Shown here: piece by piece, positions 36,924-47,404 of the stretch
Layout: every line of letters begins with the position of its first letter
Position numbering within the stretch: position 1 is the first letter of the stretch
Source of the DNA: Anoxybacteroides tepidamans
Lineage (GTDB): Bacteria; Bacillota; Bacilli; Bacillales; Anoxybacillaceae
DNA: 64,000 nt
Assembly (NCBI RefSeq): GCF_014201465.1
Contig: NZ_JACHEP010000011.1
Coordinates: 32,382-96,381, forward strand
Direction of reading: 5' to 3'
The notes under the pieces: model-generated
What the model was told of the DNA's origin: nothing
The model's database searches: none
Seen by the model: only the letters and a program-made list of their open reading frames with translations
Program-made: the position numbers and the translations under genes

Positions 36924-39287
36924 ATGCTTGAAGATACAAGTTTTGCGATTTTGCCAGAACAAAATGATGAAACGAATGAAGGACGCTTGATCGATATTGG
37001 AAATATGCTTGCTTTTTCGCGGGAAAAACATGTTTTTTCTTTTTCATGCGATACAGGTGTTGTCAAAATTCGTTTTTATCGTGAGGATATCGTGCGCATC
37101 GTTTTTCATCCTTTCCAAGAAACGAGTTTAAAAACGAGCGTTGCGGTTATCAAACAGCCGGAAAAAGTGGAAGTTGCAGCGCGCGAAACAGATGAAGCCG
37201 TTACGCTCACATCAGCGAAATTGACCGTCGTGCTGCAAAAGCGTCCGTTCCGTGTCTTTGTTTATGATGATGCAGGGCGCCTCCTTGTCGCAGAAGGCAA
37301 AAAAGGAATGGCGTTTACGCACCAAGGACATGTCTATTGTTATAAACGGATGGATGAAGCCGATCATTTTTATGGCTTTGGTGAAAAAACGGGATTTCTT
37401 GATAAGCGTGGCGAAAAGATGACGATGTGGAATACGGATGTGTATGCGCCGCACAATCCAGAAACGGATCCGCTTTACCAGTCGCATCCGTATTTTATGA
37501 CAGTAAGAAACGGACAGGCGCACGGCTTGTTTTTCGATAACACGCATAAAACAACGTTTGATTTTCAAACGGCTGATGATGAGTATTGTTTTTCTGCAGA
37601 AGGCGGAGCCATTGACTATTACATTTTGGCTGGTCCAGCTCCGAAAGACGTGCTCGAGCAATATACGGATTTGACGGGGCGGATGCCGATTCCGCCAAAA
37701 TGGGCGCTTGGATATCATCAATCGCGCTATAGCTATGAAACGGAACAAGAAGTAAAAGAATTGGTGCGAACGTTTATCGAAAAAGATATTCCGTTAGATG
37801 CTGTTTATTTAGATATTCATTATATGGACGGCTATCGCGTGTTTACATTTGACAGAAACCGTTTTCCGAATCCGAAACAGCTCATTCAAGATTTGAAAAA
37901 AGAAGGGATTCGCGTTGTGACGATTGTCGATCCTGGCGTGAAAGTGGATCCGGAATATCGCATTTACCAAGAAGGTGTACGTCGAGATTGTTTTTGTAAA
38001 TATATTGAAGGGGACATTTTCTTTGGCGAAGTATGGCCGGGAAAAAGCGCGTTTCCGGATTTTATGAATAAAAAAGTGCGAAGATGGTGGGGAGAAAATC
38101 ATCAATTTTATGCTGATTTAGGGATAGAAGGCATTTGGAACGATATGAATGAGCCATCGGTGTTTAATGAAACGAAAACAATGGATGTAACGGTCATGCA
38201 CGATTATGATGGGGAGTGGAAAACACATCGCGAACTTCATAACGTGTACGGCTTAATGATGGGAGAAGCGACGTATAAAGGGATGAGAAAGCTATTGAAT
38301 GGGAAGCGGCCGTTTTTGTTGACTCGTGCTGGTTTTTCCGGCATTCAGCGCTATGCAGCCGTGTGGACGGGAGACAACCGCAGCTTTTGGGAGCATTTGC
38401 AAATGTCGCTGCCGATGTGCATGAATTTAGGATTATCGGGTGTGGCGTTTTGCGGGCCGGATGTCGGCGGTTTTGCCCATCATACAAATGGAGAACTTTT
38501 GACGCGCTGGACGCAAGTGGGAGCGTTTATGCCATATTTCCGCAATCATTGCGCCATCGGGTTCCGCCGTCAAGAACCGTGGGCATTCGGTGAAACGTAT
38601 GAGCGCATTATTAAAAAATATATACAAATGCGCTATGAATGGCTGCCGCATTTATATACGCTGTTTGCGGAGGCGCATGAAACAGGGGTTCCTATCATGA
38701 GACCGCTAGTGTTTGAGTATCCGGATGATGAAAATACGTATAATCTGTATGATGAGTTTCTTGTCGGTGCCAATGTGCTGATCGCGCCGATCATGACGCC
38801 AAGCACGACTCACCGCGTTGTGTATTTGCCGAAAGGAAAGTGGGTCGATTATTGGACAAACGATGTGTTCGAAGGCGGAAACTATCATCTCATTCATGCT
38901 GATCTAGATACATTGCCAATTTTTGTAAAACAAGGTTCAGCGATTGCGTTCGGGGATGTGAAACGTTCCACCGACATGCGAGATGAGCGTCGCGTCATTC
39001 ATGTGTATAAGGCTGATGAAGGTAAAGCGGCGTATACGTTATATGATGATGACGGACAGACGTTTGCTTACGAAAAAGGACATTATTTTCGGATGTATAT
39101 CGACATGGAATATGGCGAACATTTCATTTATATCGCTATGAAAACGGAAGGAACATACGAGCCAAGCTGGAAGTTGTCGTTTGCCGTCCATGGAGCAACA
39201 GAACAGACGAAAGTTATGGTCAATGGAAAAGAACAATATGGAACATGGGACAACGAACGGTGTATATTATGGATTAAAAGCGAATAA
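36924..39287 (+). CDS. Alpha-glucosidase, GH31 family
   Basis: A 787-residue cytoplasmic GH31 enzyme releasing glucose from maltodextrins. It has an N-terminal beta-sandwich, then the catalytic barrel with IPLDAVYLDIHYMDGY and the nucleophile signature GIWNDMNEPSVF near residue 410. The acid/base region TRAGFSGIQRYAAVWTGDN is near 475. The length equals the alpha-glucosidase II recalled from Bacillus thermoamyloliquefaciens. There is no signal peptide. AGGAGGCGGGGCAG precedes the ATG, 12 bases after the amylase stop. It is followed closely by the malR-type gene, so amylase-glucosidase-regulator form an operon. Confidence 0.92.
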   Translation: MLEDTSFAILPEQNDETNEGRLIDIGNMLAFSREKHVFSFSCDTGVVKIRFYREDIVRIVFHPFQETSLKTSVAVIKQPEKVEVAARETDEAVTLTSAKLTVVLQKRPFRVFVYDDAGRLLVAEGKKGMAFTHQGHVYCYKRMDEADHFYGFGEKTGFLDKRGEKMTMWNTDVYAPHNPETDPLYQSHPYFMTVRNGQAHGLFFDNTHKTTFDFQTADDEYCFSAEGGAIDYYILAGPAPKDVLEQYTDLTGRMPIPPKWALGYHQSRYSYETEQEVKELVRTFIEKDIPLDAVYLDIHYMDGYRVFTFDRNRFPNPKQLIQDLKKEGIRVVTIVDPGVKVDPEYRIYQEGVRRDCFCKYIEGDIFFGEVWPGKSAFPDFMNKKVRRWWGENHQFYADLGIEGIWNDMNEPSVFNETKTMDVTVMHDYDGEWKTHRELHNVYGLMMGEATYKGMRKLLNGKRPFLLTRAGFSGIQRYAAVWTGDNRSFWEHLQMSLPMCMNLGLSGVAFCGPDVGGFAHHTNGELLTRWTQVGAFMPYFRNHCAIGFRRQEPWAFGETYERIIKKYIQMRYEWLPHLYTLFAEAHETGVPIMRPLVFEYPDDENTYNLYDEFLVGANVLIAPIMTPSTTHRVVYLPKGKWVDYWTNDVFEGGNYHLIHADLDTLPIFVKQGSAIAFGDVKRSTDMRDERRVIHVYKADEGKAAYTLYDDDGQTFAYEKGHYFRMYIDMEYGEHFIYIAMKTEGTYEPSWKLSFAVHGATEQTKVMVNGKEQYGTWDNERCILWIKSE

Positions 39288-39309
39288 ATCATGAAAGGGG
39301 GGGTGTGGA

Positions 39310-40335
39310 ATGAATGTTACGATTAAAGATGTCGCAAAACGAGCAAATGTGGCTCCCTCCACGGTTTCACGAGTGATCGCAGACAGTCCGCGAATTAGTG
39401 AAAAAACGAAACGAAAAGTGCGGGAGGCGATGAAAGAGCTTGGTTACCATCCAAATTTTATCGCCCGCAGCCTAGCAAGCCAAACTTCACAAGTGATCGG
39501 GATCGTCATGCCAAGTTCAGCGGATCAAGCGTTGCAGCATCCATTTTTTCCTGAAGTCATTCGCGGCATCAGCAAAGCAGCGCATGAAAAAAAATATGCG
39601 CTGCAAATGTCGACGGGGGAAAAAGAAGATGAGATTTATGAAGAGGTTATTGAAATGCTGCAAGGTCGGCGTGTCGATGGCGTGATTTTGCTCTATTCGC
39701 GCGTTAACGATAAGCTCATGAAATATTTGCAGCAAAACAATTTTCCATTTGTTGTAATAGGGAAACCGCATCAAAGAGCCGAGCAAATTACGCACGTTGA
39801 CAACGACAACTACGGGATTGGAAAAGAAGCGACGCAATATTTAATTGGGCTTGGCCATGAACGGATTGCGTTTGTTGGAGGCAACGAAACGTATTTAGTG
39901 ACCGCTGACCGATTACTAGGGTATAAAGAAGCATTGCAAGAAGCAGGGCTTGTTTATCGAAAAGATTATATTATTTACGAAGAATTTTTGCAAAAAGCGA
40001 ATCAAGAAGGAATGCGAAAATTGCTTTCGCTCGGCGAACCGCCGACGGCTTTAGTCGTTGTTGACGATTTAATGGCACTTGACGTATTAAAATTGCTCGA
40101 TGAAATGAATTTGCGCGTTCCGGATGATATTTCGCTCGTCAGCTTTAACAACACGCTGCTTGCGGAAATGTCGCGCCCGCCATTAACATCAGTCGACATT
40201 CACATTTTCCAGCTTGGGTATGAAGCAGCGAAAAATTTAATCGAAAAAATTGCAAAACCGAACGAACCGGTCAAACGGATCATCATCCCGCACAAGCTGG
40301 TTAAGCGGTTTTCGTGCGACTACGTTCGAAAATAA
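39310..40335 (+). CDS. malR: LacI family maltose regulator (MalR-like)
   Basis: A 341-residue repressor. The N-terminal helix-turn-helix is ITIKDVAKRANVAPSTVSRVI-like (residues 4-23), followed by the hinge helix NFIARSLASQTSQVIGIVMP and a periplasmic-binding-like effector domain. It is the last gene of the amylase-glucosidase unit, 22 bases after the glucosidase, behind GAAAGGGGGGGTG. The two LacI-type operators at 31469 and 31651 are its probable targets; maltose or maltodextrin is the likely inducer. A strong terminator follows. Confidence 0.88.
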   Translation: MNVTIKDVAKRANVAPSTVSRVIADSPRISEKTKRKVREAMKELGYHPNFIARSLASQTSQVIGIVMPSSADQALQHPFFPEVIRGISKAAHEKKYALQMSTGEKEDEIYEEVIEMLQGRRVDGVILLYSRVNDKLMKYLQQNNFPFVVIGKPHQRAEQITHVDNDNYGIGKEATQYLIGLGHERIAFVGGNETYLVTADRLLGYKEALQEAGLVYRKDYIIYEEFLQKANQEGMRKLLSLGEPPTALVVVDDLMALDVLKLLDEMNLRVPDDISLVSFNNTLLAEMSRPPLTSVDIHIFQLGYEAAKNLIEKIAKPNEPVKRIIIPHKLVKRFSCDYVRK

Positions 40336-40340
40336 AAGCA

Positions 40341-40370
40341 AAAAGACCACGTGTTTGTGGTCTTTTATTG
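40341..40370 (+). terminator. Terminator after malR
   Basis: AAAAGACCAC / GTGGTCTTTT hairpin with TTATTGTTTT after it. Confidence 0.85.
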
Positions 40371-40550
40371 TTTTAGGTGTGTTGATTAATTATTAGTTGA
40401 TCGATTGCTTTTCTGCCCTTTTTCGACCGCTGTCCGCTTTGTGGCCCCCATTCATTTGTCCGCTGGAATTCCTGTTTAGGGACTTAGTTTATTCTTCGTT
40501 TTCACCACGCTACTACAATAGTATAATAATGGATAATCCACGCTTATGAT
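40371..40550. other. Intergenic stretch, no gene seen
   Basis: Low-complexity AT-rich sequence with no ribosome binding site plus reading frame pair that looks real. A TATAAT-like element at about 40522-40527 faces right without a good -35. The nearby minus-strand frame 40476-40739 has no start signal and overlaps the small RNA candidate. Confidence 0.4.
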
Positions 40551-40579
40551 AAAAAAACTTGCAACAATCGTTGCAAGTT
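40551..40579 (-). terminator. Strong minus-strand terminator
   Basis: AACTTGCAAC-GATT-GTTGCAAGTT stem, 10 bp, followed by TTTTTTTATC on the minus strand. It is about 150 bases beyond the stop of the dehydrogenase gene, and ends either that transcript or the small RNA candidate. Confidence 0.85.
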
Positions 40580-40640
40580 CACAGGGAAGAGAGGGAGACC
40601 TTTTGTTTGCGTTCAAAAGGTCGAATATGAAACAATGCAC
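40551..40640 (-). ncRNA. Candidate small regulatory RNA, about 90 nt
   Basis: Minus strand. A predicted promoter has -35 TTGATT (40676-40671), an 18-base spacer and -10 TATGAT (40652-40647), giving a start near 40640. The RNA would fold into hairpin GACCUUUU / AAAAGGUC (40623-40598). A single-stranded C-rich stretch UCUCCCUCUCUUCCCUGUG follows, then a 10-bp terminator stem (40579-40556) ending in seven U. C-rich loops flanked by hairpins are typical of Gram-positive small RNAs that block G-rich ribosome binding sites. No open frame with a start signal fits the strand. Not matched to a known family. Confidence 0.55.
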
Positions 40641-40731
40641 ATTTTCATCATAATCGGTTTGTTGACAAAAAATCAAGAAAAATGTTAGAAAACTTAACAT
40701 TAAATGTGCGAATTTGTTAAAAAATCTTCCT

Positions 40732-41595
40732 CTATCCATTCACAACTTTGCCGCCGTTGACATGAATCATTTGCCCTGTGATGTAAGAAGCGTCATCGCT
40801 CGCTAAAAAGACATAGCTTGGTGCGACTTCTTCCGGTTGTCCGGGGCGTTTCATCGGCGTATTGAAACCGAACGTTGCTACTTGTTCGCGCGAAAACGTC
40901 GATGGAATAAGCGGCGTCCAAATCGGGCCAGGCGCGACGCCGTTGACGCGAATGCCCTGCTGAACGAGCGACTTGGCCAATGACCGTGTAAACGTCACAA
41001 TCGCTCCTTTTGTTGCCGAATAGTCAAGCAGCTGTTCATGTCCTTCATAAGCGGTGATCGAAGCGGTGTTAATAATTGAGCTTCCTTCTTTTAAATAAGG
41101 GAGCGCGGCTTTTGTTAAATAGAAGTAGCCAAAAACGTTCGTGCGGAACGTTTTTTCTAATTGTTGCGATGTGATGTTAAGTAAGCTGTTTTGCGGATGT
41201 TGCTCCGCAGCATTGTTGACCACGATATCAAGCTTGCCAAACGTCTGAACCGTTTGTTTGATCGCTTCTTTACAAAAATGCTCGTCACCGACATCTCCAG
41301 CGATGAGCAGGCATTGCCGCCCCTCTTGTTCAACTTGCCGTTTCGTTTCTTCTGCATCTTCGTGTTCATTCAAATAAATAATTGCGACGTCCGCCCCCTC
41401 TTTAGCAAAGTAAATGGCGACCGCTCGGCCGATGCCGCTGTCACCACCGCTAATGAGCGCGACTTTATCTTTTAGTTTCCCACTGCCGCGATAACTCGGG
41501 TCCTCAGAAATCGGCTGCGGGTTCATTTCCGTCTGCAAGCCCGGCTGGCGGTTTTGATGCTGCGGCGGCAGCGTTGCTTGTTGTTTTGTGACCAT
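40732..41595 (-). CDS. Short-chain dehydrogenase/reductase
   Basis: A 287-residue NAD(P)-dependent oxidoreductase. A 40-residue Gln/Pro-rich N-terminal extension is followed by the Rossmann motif SGGDSGIGRAVA, NNAAEQHPQ, catalytic Ser in NTASITAYEG, YSATKGA (Tyr and Lys of the active site) and VAPGPIWTPLIP. The extension is shared with the general-stress SDR group (YdaD/GSP39, YhxC types) of Bacillus. ATG 41595 is eight bases from AGGAGG. Substrate unknown; an aldehyde or glucose dehydrogenase role cannot be distinguished. Confidence 0.88.
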   Translation of the reverse strand: MVTKQQATLPPQHQNRQPGLQTEMNPQPISEDPSYRGSGKLKDKVALISGGDSGIGRAVAIYFAKEGADVAIIYLNEHEDAEETKRQVEQEGRQCLLIAGDVGDEHFCKEAIKQTVQTFGKLDIVVNNAAEQHPQNSLLNITSQQLEKTFRTNVFGYFYLTKAALPYLKEGSSIINTASITAYEGHEQLLDYSATKGAIVTFTRSLAKSLVQQGIRVNGVAPGPIWTPLIPSTFSREQVATFGFNTPMKRPGQPEEVAPSYVFLASDDASYITGQMIHVNGGKVVNG

Positions 41596-41652
41596 CGTCA
41601 TTCCTCCTCGAATCGTTATTTCATCGTTAGTATGGAACAATGTAAAAAAAAT

Positions 41653-41668
41653 ATTTGAAGTGCTTCAA
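41653..41668. promoter_or_regulatory. Palindrome upstream of 51-residue gene
   Basis: TTTGAAG-TG-CTTCAAA, 7-bp arms, about 12 bases upstream of a TATAAT hexamer, in the expected -35 area. It looks like an operator for the small gene at 41718 or for the divergent dehydrogenase. Binding protein unknown. Confidence 0.4.
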
Positions 41669-41717
41669 AATTGGATATGTTATAATGTGAGGTAATATAA
41701 GGTAAAAAAAGGATGTG

Positions 41718-41873
41718 ATGGTAAAGTTGAAAAGAAAGCATCCGTTGTTATTGTTATTTGGCAGTATGCCGCCAAAAAGCATTAAAAGCGCAAGAAAATG
41801 GGATCAGATTCGAAAGCAAGCGAGAGAGGGACATATTCATCAAAAATATGGGACATCGATCAAAGGCACGTAA
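41718..41873 (+). CDS. Small basic protein of unknown function, 51 residues
   Basis: Short open frame: MVKLKRKHPLLLLFGSMPP, then a basic helix SIKSARKWDQIRKQAREG and tail HIHQKYGTSIKGT. AAAGGATG lies just upstream and a TATAAT box about 40 bases earlier. A 12-bp terminator begins directly at the stop codon. The combination of promoter, ribosome binding site and terminator supports a real gene. No family recognised. TTG 41727 is an alternative start. Confidence 0.65.
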   Translation: MVKLKRKHPLLLLFGSMPPKSIKSARKWDQIRKQAREGHIHQKYGTSIKGT

Positions 41874-41901
41874 AAAGCTGGCCGCATTAGGCCAGCTTTT
41901 T
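41872..41901. terminator. Bidirectional terminator, small gene / metH
   Basis: 12-bp stem AAAAAGCTGGCC / GGCCAGCTTTTT with GCATTA loop between convergent genes. Confidence 0.9.
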
Positions 41902-44900
41902 CACAATACATTGAAATAGCGCGCTTCCGGATGAGCGAAGACGATCGCGGATACGGATGCTTCCGGCTCCATCATAAACCCTTCTGTTAAATGAATGCCG
42001 ATTTCCTCAGGGCGCAAGAGGCGGAACAGTTTTTCTTGATCTTCTAAGTTCGGGCAGGCCGGATAGCCGAACGAGAAGCGCTGCCCTTGATATTTGGCGG
42101 CAAAGCGATCTTCCATCGTAAAGTCGGGATCGTCCGGGAAGCCCCAGCGGTCGCGCATGATTTGGTGGATGCGCTCGGCCAATCCTTCGGCAACTTCAAG
42201 CGCTAACGCTTGAATCGCGTGGCTTTTCAAAAACTCCCCGCTTTCTTTCCATTGTTGCGCCAGTTCGCGAATCCCTGCTCCGGCCGTGACGGCAAACAAG
42301 CCGACGTAATCGATTTGGCCGCTGTCGACGGATTTTAAATAATCTGCCAAACAAAGGTATGGCGCTTTCGGCTGCCGCGGAAATTCAAACGTTTCGATGA
42401 CGGTTTTGTTGTCCGATGGCGAATAAATATAGATTTTATTTCCGTCGCTTTGTGCCGGGAAAAATTGATAGACAGCGGATGGAACGATCCATTGCTGCTG
42501 TTTTGCTTCATCAAGTAGCTCGTCAAGAAGCTGTTTCAATGCCACGGCTTTCTCATTTTGCTCGGCAAGCAGTTTTTTCACTTTCCCTTTTAAGCCGAGA
42601 TGATGGCCTAATAGCATTTGCCAGTTAATGTACGGCTCAATATGGGCAAGCGGAACGTCTTTTAAGACGTGGCGTTCCAAATCGGTCGGCACAAATACGG
42701 GAACGTCTGTTGATACGTTTGATTTAGTGATCGTTATTGTTTGCGTCGTTTGCTCGGATATAGACGCACTTTTTTCTTTTCGCTCATATTCAACCTCGTT
42801 TTGCTGCAAACGGTTAGCAAGAGCTAGTCCATCCATCGCATCTTTCGCATAGAGCACAATGCCGTCATATTCAGGCGCAATTTTATTTTCGGTAAACTTC
42901 CGTGACAGCGCCGCGCCGCCCACCAAAATCGGCAGCGAAATGCCCGCCTGCTTTAAATCTTGGGCGGTGAGCACCATTTGCTGCGCCGATTTGACGAGAA
43001 GCCCGGATAATCCGATCATGTCCGGCTGTTCGGCCCGCACCGCTTCAATGAGCTGCTGCGGCGTTACTTTAATGCCTAAATCGACGACGTGAAAGCCGTT
43101 GTTGCTTAAAATGATGTCGACTAAGTTTTTGCCGATATCATGCACATCGCCTTTAACGGTTGCGAGCAGCACTTTTCCTTTCGTGCTCGTTTCTGTTTTT
43201 TCCATATGTGGCTCTAGAAAAGCGACGGCAGCTTTCATCACTTCTGCGCTTTGCAATACTTCGGCTACGATCAGCTGGTTATCATTAAACAATCGCCCGA
43301 CTTCATCCATGCCGGCCATGAGCGGTCCGTTAATGATATCAAGCGGGCTTTTGTACGTTTGTAGCGCCAATTCTAAATCGGCAAACAATCCTTCTTTCGT
43401 GCCTTCGACGACATAGTTTGCAAGCCGCTCTTCCAGCGTTAAGTTGGCATTCGTTTTTTTCGGCTCTTTCGTTTTGTCACGGTAAAATTGAATGAACGTA
43501 TTCAACGTTTCGTCGTTCGTGTTAAAAAGCAGCGCTTCGGCCATTTTTACTTCTTCTTCTGGAATGGAAGCAAACCGTTCTAATTTCTCGGTGTTAACGA
43601 TCGCATAATCAAGACCGGCTTGTGTGCAATGATACAAAAAGACAGAGTTTAAAATTTCGCGTCCGACCGGCGGCAAGCCGAACGAAACGTTGCTGATACC
43701 GAGCATCGTTAAACAGTGCGGCAGCCGTTCTTTAATGAGGCGGATGCCTTCAATCGTTTCTTTGGCAGCGCCGATATATTGTTCATCGCCCGTGCCAACC
43801 GGAAACACAAGCGGGTCAAAAATAATGTCGTGCGGCGATAAGCCGTATTTGTTGACAAGCAAGTCGTATGAGCGCAAGGCGATTTCGAGTTTTCGTTCGG
43901 CATGAATCGCCATTCCTTGTTCATCGATCGTGCCGACAACGACCGCGGCGCCGTATTTGTGAATAAGCGGGACGACTTTTTCAAACCGTTCTTCGCCGTC
44001 TTCTAAGTTAATCGAGTTAATAATCGCTTTTCCTTGCGAGTAGGAAAGAGCGCATTCGATCACTTTTTCATCGGTTGAATCGATCACAAGCGGTACTTTC
44101 ACTTTTTTGACGACTTGTTGGATGAATTGTTCCATATCTTCTTTTTCGTCGCGGTCCGGATCGGCTAAGCAAATGTCGATGACGTGCGCGCCGTTTTTCA
44201 CTTGGGCGCGGGCGATTTCCGCTGCTTCTTCATATTTCCCCTCAGCGATGAGTCGCTTAAATTTGCGCGAGCCAATGACGTTTGTTCGTTCGCCGACAAA
44301 AAGCGGACGCATCGTTTCATCATAAAGAAGCGGATCGATGCCGGAAACGGCGTGCATGTCAAACGATGACGGAATTTCCCGCGGTGGAAGATCACGGACC
44401 GCTTCGGCGATGGCGCGAATATGATCGGGCGTCGTTCCGCAACAGCCACCGACGATGTTAATCCAGCCTTTTTCGGCAAAGCGTTGGATTTTTTTCGCAA
44501 GCATCTCCGGCGTTTCGTGGTAATGCCCTTCTTCATCCGGAAGGCCGGCGTTCGGATAACAGCTGACGGCGGTGTTGGCTAATTGGGCAAGCGAGCGCAA
44601 ATGATCGGTCATAAATTCCGGACCGGTCGCGCAGTTTAACCCGACGGCGAACGGTTTCATATGTTGAACAGAGACAAAAAACGACTCGATCGTTTGTCCG
44701 GCTAGCGTCGTTCCCATCGGCTCAATCGTTCCGGAAATCATAATCGGTACCGTTTTTCCGACTTTTTGGAATGCTTGTGAAATGCCGATAAATCCCGCTT
44801 TGACGTTTAATGTATCTTGGCACGTTTCTAAAAGAAGCAGGTCGACGCCGCCGATCAGCAGTCCGCGTGCTTGTTCTTCGTACGCAGCGATTAATTGCGC

Positions 44901-45311
44901 AAACGTCGTTCCGCCTGTAACGGATAACGTTTTCGTTGTCGGTCCCATCGAGCCGGCGACAAAGCGCGGCCAGTCCGGCGTTGAATATTTCTCGGCCGCT
45001 TTTTTGGCGAGTTTCGCTGATTGAATGTTTAACTCAAGCGCCAAATGACCGAGGCCGTATTCATCGAGAACGATGTTGGTGGCGCCGAACGTATTCGTTT
45101 CAACAATGTCCGCGCCCGCTTCCAAATACGCTTCGTGAATGTGCTCGATGACGTGCGGAGCGGTAAGCGACAAATATTCGTTGCATCCTTCGTATTCTTC
45201 GCCGCCAAAATCGGCCGCTGTCAGCCCGGCACTTTGAATCATTGTCCCCATCGCGCCGTCAATAATTAAAATTTTCTTTTGCAGCTGTTCGTATAGCTGT
45301 AGACTAGCCAT
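41901..45311 (-). CDS. metH: Cobalamin-dependent methionine synthase
   Basis: Transfers a methyl group from 5-methyltetrahydrofolate to homocysteine through cobalamin. The 1136-residue protein has all four modules. The homocysteine domain (about 1-310) carries zinc Cys in NCATGP and GGCCGTTP. The pterin-binding domain spans about 325-600. The B12 domain has DVHDIGKN near 722. The AdoMet reactivation domain (about 900-1136) contains [19 protein letters not shown] sequence. ATG 45311 lies inside the 3' end of yitJ (8-base overlap), so both share the S-box leader. B. subtilis lacks MetH and uses MetE; presence here implies B12 synthesis or uptake. Confidence 0.96.
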   Translation of the reverse strand: MASLQLYEQLQKKILIIDGAMGTMIQSAGLTAADFGGEEYEGCNEYLSLTAPHVIEHIHEAYLEAGADIVETNTFGATNIVLDEYGLGHLALELNIQSAKLAKKAAEKYSTPDWPRFVAGSMGPTTKTLSVTGGTTFAQLIAAYEEQARGLLIGGVDLLLLETCQDTLNVKAGFIGISQAFQKVGKTVPIMISGTIEPMGTTLAGQTIESFFVSVQHMKPFAVGLNCATGPEFMTDHLRSLAQLANTAVSCYPNAGLPDEEGHYHETPEMLAKKIQRFAEKGWINIVGGCCGTTPDHIRAIAEAVRDLPPREIPSSFDMHAVSGIDPLLYDETMRPLFVGERTNVIGSRKFKRLIAEGKYEEAAEIARAQVKNGAHVIDICLADPDRDEKEDMEQFIQQVVKKVKVPLVIDSTDEKVIECALSYSQGKAIINSINLEDGEERFEKVVPLIHKYGAAVVVGTIDEQGMAIHAERKLEIALRSYDLLVNKYGLSPHDIIFDPLVFPVGTGDEQYIGAAKETIEGIRLIKERLPHCLTMLGISNVSFGLPPVGREILNSVFLYHCTQAGLDYAIVNTEKLERFASIPEEEVKMAEALLFNTNDETLNTFIQFYRDKTKEPKKTNANLTLEERLANYVVEGTKEGLFADLELALQTYKSPLDIINGPLMAGMDEVGRLFNDNQLIVAEVLQSAEVMKAAVAFLEPHMEKTETSTKGKVLLATVKGDVHDIGKNLVDIILSNNGFHVVDLGIKVTPQQLIEAVRAEQPDMIGLSGLLVKSAQQMVLTAQDLKQAGISLPILVGGAALSRKFTENKIAPEYDGIVLYAKDAMDGLALANRLQQNEVEYERKEKSASISEQTTQTITITKSNVSTDVPVFVPTDLERHVLKDVPLAHIEPYINWQMLLGHHLGLKGKVKKLLAEQNEKAVALKQLLDELLDEAKQQQWIVPSAVYQFFPAQSDGNKIYIYSPSDNKTVIETFEFPRQPKAPYLCLADYLKSVDSGQIDYVGLFAVTAGAGIRELAQQWKESGEFLKSHAIQALALEVAEGLAERIHQIMRDRWGFPDDPDFTMEDRFAAKYQGQRFSFGYPACPNLEDQEKLFRLLRPEEIGIHLTEGFMMEPEASVSAIVFAHPEARYFNVL

Positions 45312-47154
45312 GAAGTACCTTCCTTTCTTTTGCGGACCGTTCTTTTTCGTGAATGTAGTGAACGAGTTCGACGGTCATTTCGTAACGTAAAAACGGTGTA
45401 ATTAAGTAAATTCCATTAAACAAGTCAAATGCTGCATCGATTAATGATTTGGCGATCGCAATCCCTTCTTTTGCCGATTGGATTGGATCGTTCGCACAAG
45501 CCGCCATCCGCGCACGAATGTCATCGGAAAGCGTAATGCCTGGCACTTCGTGGTGAAGGAAGTCGGCATTGCGCGCGCTGGTGAGCGGCATAATGCCGAT
45601 ATAAATCGGCGTTTTCAAATGCTTTGTCGCTTCGTACACTTCTTCAATTTGCCGCTCAGAGTATAAAGGCTGGGAAATAAAATAATGGGCGCCGCACTGA
45701 ATCTTTTTCTCGAGACGCTGTACCGCTTTATCTAAATAGCGGACGTTCGGATTAAACGCCGCAGCGATAGAAAAGTTCGTTTTTTGCCCAAGCGGCTGTC
45801 CAGAGTACGACAGCCCCTCATTAAATTGGCGAATGAGCTGGATTAAATCGAACGATGATAAATCGTAAACGGATGTCGCTCCAGGAAAGTCGCCAATTTT
45901 CGACGGATCGCCAGTGACGGCGAGCACATCAGTCATGCCGAGCGTATGCAATCCCATTAAATGCGATTGCAAGCCGATTAAATTGCGGTCGCGGCACGTA
46001 ATATGAATGAGCGGGCGAACGCCGATTTGTTGTTTGACGATCGTACCAAGGGCGACGTTGCTAATGCGCGGTGTTGCCAATGAATTATCAGCAAGCGTTA
46101 ACGCATCGATGTTCGCTTCTTTGAGCGCTTTAGCACCTTCCAAAAATTTCGTAATGCCAAGTTTTTTTGGCGGGTCTAGCTCAACGATGACCGATCGGCG
46201 CTGACAAACGATGTCTTGAAGCGGCGGTTCCGTTTTTTGGTCTGGCGATTGAACGGAGATGTTTACCGCACGTTGTTTGACACATTTTTGCTCAATTGGT
46301 GTCCGGTCGGTTAATGCTTTTGCCATCGCTTCAATATGTTTTGGCGTCGTTCCGCAGCAGCCCCCAATTAAGCGAACCCCTTGGTCGCGAAACGCCAATG
46401 CTGTTTCTTTGAAATAGTCGGCGTTCGTTTCATACACAAGGCGGCCGTCGCGATAGTCCGGGAGGCTTGCGTTCGGGTAAGCGGATAAAAAGGCATTCGT
46501 CGGAAGCGGCACTTCTTCAAGCGAGCGAATCATATGATACGGGCCGAGATGGCAGTTTAGTCCGACGACATCAGCGCCTAGTTGTTCCAATTGCGTCAGC
46601 GCATCTGCAAGTGGAGTTCCGTCTTGCAATACGCCGGCATCATGAAGGGTAACATGGGCGATAATCGGTTTGTCCGTTTCTTTTCGGGCGATCGCGAGCA
46701 CCGTCTTTAACTCTTCCAAATCGTAATACGTTTCCAGCAGCAGTCCGTCCACATCTTCGTGCAAAAGTACGTACAATTGTTCGCGAAACGTGCGCTTTAC
46801 TTCTTCGAGCGTAATGGCACTTTTGTTAATGCTGCGCAAGCCCCCGATCGTTCCGAGGACGTAGGCGCGTCCCATTGCTGCTTGTTTAGCGAGCTGGACA
46901 GCGGCGCGGTTGATTGCTTGGACGTCATCTTGTAGCCCGTAGCGAGCGAGCTTGACATAATTAGCGCCGTACGTATTCGTTTGAATGACTTCCGCGCCGG
47001 CAGCGATATAAGCTTCGTGAATATGAACGATTTCATCCGGTTTGGATAGATTTAATTCTTCAAAACAACGATCGACTCCGTGCGAGTATAATAACGTGCC
47101 CATCGCTCCATCGGCGATGACGATTCGTTCCTTTAAGTCTTCTAAAAGACCCAC
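45304..47154 (-). CDS. yitJ: Bifunctional homocysteine S-methyltransferase / methylenetetrahydrofolate reductase (YitJ)
   Basis: A 616-residue fusion. The N-terminal homocysteine-binding domain (about 1-295) has the zinc cysteines in NCHLGP and GGCCGTTP. The C-terminal FAD-dependent MTHFR barrel (about 325-600) has [17 protein letters not shown] and [10 protein letters not shown]. The MTHFR half makes 5-methyltetrahydrofolate for MetH next door. Translation starts behind a GGGGGAATAC site right after the SAM riboswitch. Orthologue of B. subtilis yitJ, a classical S-box gene. Confidence 0.95.
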   Translation of the reverse strand: MGLLEDLKERIVIADGAMGTLLYSHGVDRCFEELNLSKPDEIVHIHEAYIAAGAEVIQTNTYGANYVKLARYGLQDDVQAINRAAVQLAKQAAMGRAYVLGTIGGLRSINKSAITLEEVKRTFREQLYVLLHEDVDGLLLETYYDLEELKTVLAIARKETDKPIIAHVTLHDAGVLQDGTPLADALTQLEQLGADVVGLNCHLGPYHMIRSLEEVPLPTNAFLSAYPNASLPDYRDGRLVYETNADYFKETALAFRDQGVRLIGGCCGTTPKHIEAMAKALTDRTPIEQKCVKQRAVNISVQSPDQKTEPPLQDIVCQRRSVIVELDPPKKLGITKFLEGAKALKEANIDALTLADNSLATPRISNVALGTIVKQQIGVRPLIHITCRDRNLIGLQSHLMGLHTLGMTDVLAVTGDPSKIGDFPGATSVYDLSSFDLIQLIRQFNEGLSYSGQPLGQKTNFSIAAAFNPNVRYLDKAVQRLEKKIQCGAHYFISQPLYSERQIEEVYEATKHLKTPIYIGIMPLTSARNADFLHHEVPGITLSDDIRARMAACANDPIQSAKEGIAIAKSLIDAAFDLFNGIYLITPFLRYEMTVELVHYIHEKERSAKERKVLHG

Positions 47155-47174
47155 TTGTATTCCCCCGTTTCCAA

Positions 47175-47322
47175 ATAAAATAAAAAAGCCTTCTAAGAAG
47201 AAGACTTTTATTTTTCTCCTTCTTATCTTTCAAGCATATTGCTTGTCTGGAATTAGCACCTTGACATGCGTCAGGTTGCTGAGGGTTCACAGGGCCAGTC
47301 CCTCCCCCTCTCTCGATAAGAT
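47175..47322 (-). promoter_or_regulatory. SAM-I (S-box) riboswitch with terminator
   Basis: The minus strand reads CTTATC-GAGAGAGGGGGAGGGACTGGCCC, then CAGCAACC and AAGGTGCTAATTCCAGACA, closing with GATAAG. These are the conserved P1-P4 elements of the S-box aptamer (47320-47222). A terminator hairpin (AAGTCTTCT / AGAAGGCTT plus T-run, 47207-47178) follows before yitJ. High SAM should stop transcription of yitJ-metH. Confidence 0.95.
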
Positions 47323-47404
47323 TGCGTATGCAGTTGTAAAAATATTTATATATAATATATAAATGTAACGGATTTTTTTGAAATATTCAACTATTCTTTT
47401 TTGA

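Noticed and set aside
40476..40739. 87-codon minus-strand frame
   Set aside because: No ribosome binding site. It runs through a terminator hairpin and overlaps the end of the dehydrogenase gene; the small RNA reading explains the structure better.
45304..45311. Possible yitJ-metH fusion
   Set aside because: The overlap is in different frames with a clear metH ribosome binding site; it is ordinary translational coupling.
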